From the NCBI GenBank assembly GCA_000612485.1, contig CP007494.1:2480001-2544000 (forward strand): 64,000 nt of DNA. Reading direction: 5' to 3'. Position 1 is the first letter of the stretch, and each line of letters opens with the position of its first letter. Both the position numbers and the translations under genes were made by a program. This stretch comes from Bordetella holmesii ATCC 51541. GTDB lineage: Bacteria; Pseudomonadota; Gammaproteobacteria; Burkholderiales; Burkholderiaceae_B. Below are positions 58,965 through 64,000 of this stretch, one piece after another. The notes under the pieces were generated by a model that saw nothing but the letters and a program-made list of their open reading frames with translations, was not told where the DNA came from and searched no databases.

Positions 58965-58995
58965 CCGGCTGCGTTTCAGGTGAGCGGCCAGCCGG
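58965..58995 (-). terminator. Probable adk terminator
   Basis: On the minus strand CCGGCTG and CAGCCGG flank a 17-base loop and are followed by TTTTCTTT, within 45 bases after the adk stop. Confidence 0.5.
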
Positions 58996-59004
58996 AGGTT
59001 TGCC

Positions 59005-59703
<699 letters not shown>

Positions 59704-59814
59704 TTATGCCGCAATGCAGCAGTGCATGTGGGGCAGCGCCATTGGAATTAACCCTTAGTGCGCGGGATTCCTTGATCTGGATCTATTTTCGCGAATGGCA
59801 GATCCGGCCATGCG

Positions 59815-60579
59815 CTAGAAGCCTCTGGCGTAAATGGCGCGAACCCGCTCCAGATCGGCGGGCGTGTCTACGCCGGCCGCCGGAGCGGTCTCGCTGCGAT
59901 ACACGACGATACTGTGCCCATACTCCATGGCGCGCAACTGTTCGAGCGATTCAAAGCGTTCGAGTTGCCCCTGAGGCAGAGTGGGGTAGCGGTGCAGAAA
60001 GCCGACACGGTAGGCGTACAGACCGATATGGTGCAGGGCGGGCAGGCCGCTGGCCATGACGCGTTGTCCGTCGGCCAGGGCATCGCGCGCCCAAGGAATG
60101 GGGGCGCGCGAAAAGTACAGGGCGCGATCCTGGGTGTCGCACACTACCTTGACCACATTGGGATTGAACAGGGCCTGGGCATCGGCCAGCGGACAGGCAC
60201 AGGTGGCGATGTCAGCGCCCGGCGTTGCGGCCAGGCGTCGGGCGACTGCGTCGATAAGGCCGGGTTCGATCAACGGCTCATCGCCCTGCACGTTGACCAC
60301 GATGGCGTCGTCGGACAGTCCAAGCAGGCTGACGGCTTCGGCCAGGCGATCGGTGCCGGTGGGATGGTCGGCGCGGGTCATGACGGCCCGGAAGCCATGG
60401 TCGTTGACCACGCGTTCGACGCGCGCATCATCGGTGGCCACGCAGACCTGCGCGGCACCCGACAGGGCAGCACGCTCGGCGACGCGAACGACCATCGGTT
60501 TGCCGCCAATGTCGGCCAGGGGCTTGTCGGGCAGCCGGGTCGAGGCGGCGCGGGCAGGAACGAGGGCGATGAAGCTCAA
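59815..60579 (-). CDS. kdsB: 3-deoxy-manno-octulosonate cytidylyltransferase
   Basis: An enzyme of about 254 residues activating KDO as CMP-KDO for lipopolysaccharide. It shows [20 protein letters not shown] (nucleotide site), [16 protein letters not shown] and [20 protein letters not shown]. No ATG suits the N-terminus. The best start is TTG 60579 ([13 protein letters not shown]), with the frame open upstream to 60744 through the next gene. It is followed by a 153-base gap to adk. Confidence 0.93.
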   Translation of the reverse strand: MSFIALVPARAASTRLPDKPLADIGGKPMVVRVAERAALSGAAQVCVATDDARVERVVNDHGFRAVMTRADHPTGTDRLAEAVSLLGLSDDAIVVNVQGDEPLIEPGLIDAVARRLAATPGADIATCACPLADAQALFNPNVVKVVCDTQDRALYFSRAPIPWARDALADGQRVMASGLPALHHIGLYAYRVGFLHRYPTLPQGQLERFESLEQLRAMEYGHSIVVYRSETAPAAGVDTPADLERVRAIYARGF

Positions 60580-60593
60580 AGTCTTGACTCGGC

Positions 60594-60773
60594 TCAGGCG
60601 TCGGCCACAGGGTCTAGCGGGCGGGCCTCGCTTTCGAGCATGACGGGTATTCCGTCGCGCACAGGAAAAGCGAGGCGGTCGGCATGGCAGACGAGCTCGT
60701 CGTCGGCACGCAGAGATTCGAGACGGCCCTTGCAAAGCGGGCACACGAGAATGTCGAGGAGGCGGGATTCCAT
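60594..60773 (-). CDS. Trm112-like zinc-binding protein (YcaR type)
   Basis: A 59-residue protein starting [20 protein letters not shown], with the CxxC knuckle near the N-terminus, [20 protein letters not shown] in the middle and an acidic end. The small Trm112/YcaR family is often found between lpxK and kdsB, as here. In eukaryotes Trm112 activates methyltransferases; the bacterial role is unclear. It ends 15 bases before the kdsB start, so co-transcription is likely. Confidence 0.88.
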   Translation of the reverse strand: MESRLLDILVCPLCKGRLESLRADDELVCHADRLAFPVRDGIPVMLESEARPLDPVADA

Positions 60774-60798
60774 GATTGAATTCTAAAGCAGAACGTGC

Positions 60799-61833
60799 TT
60801 AGCGCGCGGGCAGGGCCTGCAGCCGGGCGGCGAGCCAGTCCAGGAAGTCCGGCCCGGAAAACCGTGCCCGGACCTGAACCGCCCAGAGACGAGGGTCATT
60901 GAAGCGGGCGCATTTGACCGCGTCCTTGGTGGTGATGAAGATGGCGTCGGCGTGCAGGTCCCCAAAGGGCGAATGGGCATAGTCGTAGTGGTCAGGCAGG
61001 GCCAGCCGGGGGGTGGGCACCAGGCCCGCGCTTTCGAGAGTGCGGAAAAAACGGTCTGGATTGCCAATGCCTGCCGCTGCCGCCACTGTCTGGCCCGTAA
61101 ATGCTGACAAGGGGCGTCGCAGGCCATCGCTGACCCGTCGCGCGTCTTCAGGCTCCAGCCACATCGCCCACTGAGGCGCCGCTGTCTGATCGGGCGCGCG
61201 CGCCGGCCCGGTATTCATGTTGGTGATGACGGCATCGACGGTCGCCAGCCGGCTGGCCGGTTCGCGTAGCGGCCCCGCGGGTAAGAGCAGTCCATTGCCG
61301 CAGCCCCGTTCATCCTGCACCACGATTTCAATATCGCGCGCGAGGGCCAAGTGCTGCAAGCCGTCATCAGCGACGATGACATCGATCTCGGGGTGGGCGG
61401 CCAACAGGGCCTGGGCGGCATCGGCGCGCCGTGGGTGCACGGCCACCGCGGCGCCAGTGACCGCAGCGATGAGAGTGGGCTCATCGCCGAAGGCCGCCGG
61501 CGACAGCTCTCCTTGGCCAACCCTGGGCGGGCCATCGATGCGCACGCCATAGCCGCGGCTGACCATGCCGGGCGTATACCCGCGGTCGCGCAAGCCCTGA
61601 AGGACGGCCATGACCACGGGTGTTTTGCCTGTGCCACCTACGTAAATGTTGCCTATCACGATCACAGGCACCGGAGCGCGCCATCCCGTCCTGGGGCCAG
61701 TCTGGTAAGCCTGCCGCCTGCGGCGCACAACGATGGCCGCCAGCGCCGACAGCGGTCGCATAAGCGCAGCCAGCCAGCCGCCGTGACGCCATTGCCGCTG
61801 CACGAAACGATGGAGCACGTCGCGAGTCTTCAC
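60799..61833 (-). CDS. lpxK: Tetraacyldisaccharide 4'-kinase
   Basis: A 344-residue inner-membrane-associated kinase that phosphorylates the 4' position of the lipid A precursor. The N-terminal hydrophobic helix is followed by the Walker [20 protein letters not shown] (about 58-76), the [17 protein letters not shown] acid region and the C-terminal [13 protein letters not shown]. Its start overlaps the ExbD-like stop (ATGA-type overlap at 61830-61833), so exbB-exbD-lpxK are coupled. Confidence 0.95.
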   Translation of the reverse strand: MKTRDVLHRFVQRQWRHGGWLAALMRPLSALAAIVVRRRRQAYQTGPRTGWRAPVPVIVIGNIYVGGTGKTPVVMAVLQGLRDRGYTPGMVSRGYGVRIDGPPRVGQGELSPAAFGDEPTLIAAVTGAAVAVHPRRADAAQALLAAHPEIDVIVADDGLQHLALARDIEIVVQDERGCGNGLLLPAGPLREPASRLATVDAVITNMNTGPARAPDQTAAPQWAMWLEPEDARRVSDGLRRPLSAFTGQTVAAAAGIGNPDRFFRTLESAGLVPTPRLALPDHYDYAHSPFGDLHADAIFITTKDAVKCARFNDPRLWAVQVRARFSGPDFLDWLAARLQALPAR

Positions 61834-62243
61834 CGGGCGGTCTGGGCAGCAAAATTGATGCGGCCTATGCCCGCTTCGCGAGCAGCCTGCATGACGTTGA
61901 CGACAGACTGGTGGGCAGCCTGCGCGTCGGCATTGATGACCACCACCGCATCCGGATTGCCGCCGGTTGCCTGGCGCAAGGCCTGCGTCATGGTGGCCGG
62001 ATCGCTGCTGTCGAGCAGGATGCCGTCAAGCGCGTAATGCCCGTCCTGACTGACCGCGACCTCCAGCATGGCAGGCGGCTGCATGACGTCGGCCTGGGCC
62101 TGGGGCAGGGTGATTTGTAACTGGCTATAGCGGGCGAAGGTGGTCGTCGCGGCCAGAAAGATCAGCATGACCAGAAGAACGTCGATGAGCGGAATGAAAT
62201 TTATGTCTAGCTCATCTTGCGAGCCCCGGCGGCGGAAATTCAT
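61830..62243 (-). CDS. ExbD/TolR-family biopolymer transport protein (second copy)
   Basis: 137 residues: a cytoplasmic N-terminus [20 protein letters not shown], one span with the conserved Asp ([16 protein letters not shown]), then a periplasmic domain ending [17 protein letters not shown]. It differs from the exbD of the tonB operon. The position before lpxK is conserved in many proteobacteria. Start and stop overlap both neighbours by four bases. Confidence 0.92.
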   Translation of the reverse strand: MNFRRRGSQDELDINFIPLIDVLLVMLIFLAATTTFARYSQLQITLPQAQADVMQPPAMLEVAVSQDGHYALDGILLDSSDPATMTQALRQATGGNPDAVVVINADAQAAHQSVVNVMQAAREAGIGRINFAAQTAR

Positions 62244-62836
62244 GACCGAACTCCGCGAGCCAGCCGGGCCGCCGCCTGCTCCATGGCATTCATGTAGTTG
62301 TCCACACGACTGCGAAAATAGCGGTGGGCGATCATGGTGGGAATCGCGATGAGAATGCCAAAGCCGGTGTTGTATAAGGCGACCGAAATGCCATGGGCCA
62401 ACTGCGCCGGGTCGGCGCTGCCCGGGTTGTAAGCACCGAAGATTTCTATCATGCCCACTACGGTGCCGAACAGACCCATCAGCGGGGCGACCATGGCGAT
62501 GGTGCCGATGGCCGGAATGTAACGATAGAGTTCCTGGGCCACGCCTTGCCCGACGACTTCCACCGCATCGCGCTGTGCCTCGCGAGAGTCATGCCGGGTG
62601 CGCAGCACTTCGGCCAGAATACGGCCAAAGGGGGAGTTGCGCTCCAGGCGTGCAAAGGCTTCCGGGCTTTCGTCATGGTTGCGCAGCATGTCATTGACCT
62701 GCTCGGTCAGGCCGCGCGGCATCACGTGCGCGCGGCGCAAGGACAGCAACCTTTCGAGGATGAGGGCCAGCCCGAAGATGGAGGTCGCCAGCAAGGGCCA
62801 GATCGGCCAGCCGGCATCGCGCAAAAGGGATAGCAA
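62240..62836 (-). CDS. MotA/TolQ/ExbB-family proton channel protein (second copy)
   Basis: About 198 residues with three membrane spans: an N-terminal span (WPIWPLLATSIFGLALILER), then the channel spans with AMVAPLMGLFGTVVGMIEIF and YNTGFGILIAIPTMIAHRYF. I use TTG 62836, which lies eight bases after AGGAG; the frame is open further upstream through non-coding DNA. It is the first gene of an exbB-exbD-lpxK-trm112-kdsB series. Confidence 0.9.
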   Translation of the reverse strand: MLSLLRDAGWPIWPLLATSIFGLALILERLLSLRRAHVMPRGLTEQVNDMLRNHDESPEAFARLERNSPFGRILAEVLRTRHDSREAQRDAVEVVGQGVAQELYRYIPAIGTIAMVAPLMGLFGTVVGMIEIFGAYNPGSADPAQLAHGISVALYNTGFGILIAIPTMIAHRYFRSRVDNYMNAMEQAAARLARGVRS

Positions 62837-63176
62837 GACGGAGTGCTCCTGTGGTCGCGGCCAGCTCGCCGCAAGGCGTTCAAGGCCGCAATGTAACGGT
62901 CGGCTGGCCTGAGTGGCAAGTCTCAGGAGCGCCCAATCTATCCACAGTTTTTGTGGATAATTCTGTGCAAAACTTCCAGGAAACACACGCCGGCCTTGGG
63001 TTTAGGGTGGTTTGCTCCCCTTTTGCGCAATGTGGGGTTGGTGTTAAACCCATATAAATCAAAGGCTTGTACGGGTGCGTAAGGCGCTCCGGGCAGCCGG
63101 CAGGCAGACCGGGATTGCGCTATCATGCGAGCCCGCAATTTCAAGCCCTGTGGACACATTTGGCGCTCAAAGCCCC
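62837..63176. promoter_or_regulatory. Divergent exbB-like/xseA spacer with an inverted pair of DnaA-box sequences
   Basis: This 340-base region has no gene. It contains CTATCCACA (62938-62946, one mismatch to the DnaA box) and TGTGGATAA (62952-62960, the complement of a perfect TTATCCACA), which form an 8-bp inverted repeat around GTTTT. Another TGTGGAC lies near 63149. It presumably also carries the two divergent promoters, which I could not place with confidence. Confidence 0.5.
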
Positions 63177-64000
63177 ATGACAATTGGATTTGCTGTCAAA
63201 GATGACGTATTTGCGCGGGATATCTTCTCGGTTGCCCAGCTAAACCAAGCAGTGGGGCAGTTGTTGGAGCGCGAGATCCCTCCGATCTGGGTGCGCGGGG
63301 AGGTCTCGAACTTCACCCAGGCCGCATCCGGGCATTGGTACTTCACGCTCAAAGACGCTCGCGCCGGCGTGCGTACGGTCATGTTCCGCAGCCGGGCAGC
63401 AGCGGTCGGGTTCGTGCCGCGCGCGGGAGACGAGGTGGAGGTGCGCGCACGCGTGTCGCTCTACGAGCCGCGGGGTGATTTTCAGCTTCAGGCCGACGCC
63501 ATGCGTCGGGCCGGCGTGGGCAATTTGTATGAAGCGTTTTTGCGCCTGAAGGACAAGCTGGCTGCCGAAGGTTTATTCGACCCGCAGCGCAAGCGCAGCC
63601 CGTTGCGGCTGCCGCGCGCCATCGGGGTGGTCACCTCTTTGCACGCGGCTGCATTGCGTGACGTGCTCTCCGCGCTGGCGCGGCGCGCGCCGCAGGTCGG
63701 TGTCATCGTCTATCCGGCTCCGGTGCAGGGCGCCGATGCTGCCGCGCGGCTGACCAGTCAGGTCAGGGCGGCCAGCGCCCGCCGGGAAGTCGACACCTTG
63801 TTGCTGGTGCGTGGCGGAGGCAGTATCGAGGATCTGTGGAGCTTCAACGATGAGGACCTGGCCCGCGCCGTGGCCGAGTGCGCCATACCAGTAATCACGG
63901 GCGTTGGCCATGAAACCGACTTCACGATCGCGGACTTTGTCGCCGACGTCAGGGCGCCCACGCCCACTGCGGCGGCCGAGCTGGCGTGCGTTCCCCGCGC
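63177..64000 (+). CDS. xseA: Exodeoxyribonuclease VII large subunit (partial)
   Basis: The first 274 codons of XseA, which with XseB degrades single-stranded DNA. From ATG 63177 the N-terminal OB fold reads [30 protein letters not shown]. The catalytic domain follows with [44 protein letters not shown] and [30 protein letters not shown]. The frame is open at the window edge; the remaining 150 or more residues lie outside. Confidence 0.95.
   Translation, partial: MTIGFAVKDDVFARDIFSVAQLNQAVGQLLEREIPPIWVRGEVSNFTQAASGHWYFTLKDARAGVRTVMFRSRAAAVGFVPRAGDEVEVRARVSLYEPRGDFQLQADAMRRAGVGNLYEAFLRLKDKLAAEGLFDPQRKRSPLRLPRAIGVVTSLHAAALRDVLSALARRAPQVGVIVYPAPVQGADAAARLTSQVRAASARREVDTLLLVRGGGSIEDLWSFNDEDLARAVAECAIPVITGVGHETDFTIADFVADVRAPTPTAAAELACVPR

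Noticed and set aside
62936..62962. Chromosomal origin of replication
   Set aside because: Only two DnaA-like boxes are present, with no AT-rich unwinding region and no dnaA, gidA or parAB genes nearby.

Overview
The window looks like the chromosome of a Bordetella, most probably B. holmesii. It is high-GC beta-proteobacterial sequence. Its insertion sequences are two copies of IS481 with NCTAGN target duplications, one complete and one truncated IS1001-type ISL3 element (a 406-residue transposase, as in IS1001), and three copies of an IS407-group IS3 element. IS481 together with an IS1001-like element is the pattern I associate with B. holmesii; the species call is inference.

Layout. 1-4.6 kb: lipoprotein, AI-2E-type exporter, broken speG and a globin-coupled diguanylate cyclase. 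4.4-6.7 kb: an IS graveyard (truncated gene, IS407-group copy A, IS30 remnant, IS3 remnant), then tRNA-Met. 7-9.3 kb: ergothioneine genes egtB and egtD. 9.6-12.6 kb: a hypothetical gene split by IS481 and a nonsense-mutated phospholipase-D/cardiolipin synthase gene. 12.6-18.5 kb: glutamate-synthase-like protein, YeeE-type thiosulfate importer, ArsB, broken auxin-efflux carrier, acetyltransferase. 18.6-25.3 kb: two tRNA-Leu genes flanking a broken DTW gene, then rnr, rlmB, a Met/Cys PLP enzyme, hupB and tRNA-Val. 25.4-31.7 kb: Fur-type site, tonB-exbB-exbD, a two-component system and kup. 31.8-35.2 kb: FkbM methyltransferase and an acyltransferase cut by IS407-group copy B. 35.3-39.4 kb: argD, argF, argG and a DUF3579 gene. 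39.4-48.5 kb: a sugar-acid catabolic cluster in which four of seven genes are broken. 48.6-53.3 kb: rpsT, a fecR remnant hit by two ISs, and a nested IS407-group/IS1001-type composite. 53.3-56.2 kb: a three-gene GMC dehydrogenase set with a frameshifted small subunit. 56.5-64 kb: murJ, a short-chain dehydrogenase, adk, kdsB, a Trm112-like gene, lpxK, an ExbD/ExbB pair, and divergent xseA running off the window.

How the genes work together. The intact set covers core functions: lipid A and peptidoglycan (lpxK, kdsB, murJ), arginine synthesis, translation and RNA turnover, and TonB energisation. Much of the accessory content is decaying. About a dozen chromosomal genes carry a frameshift (mostly one base in a short homopolymer), an in-frame TAG, or an IS insertion. 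None of the three IS407-group copies has matching 4-bp flanks, which suggests they mark rearrangement breakpoints.

I found no CRISPR array, prophage, integron or clearly undescribed system. The most interesting signals are the IS481 transposase taking its stop codon from its CTAG target, the permuted flanks of the IS407-group copies, a long hairpin at the predicted 5' end of the hupB transcript, and an inverted DnaA-box pair upstream of xseA.
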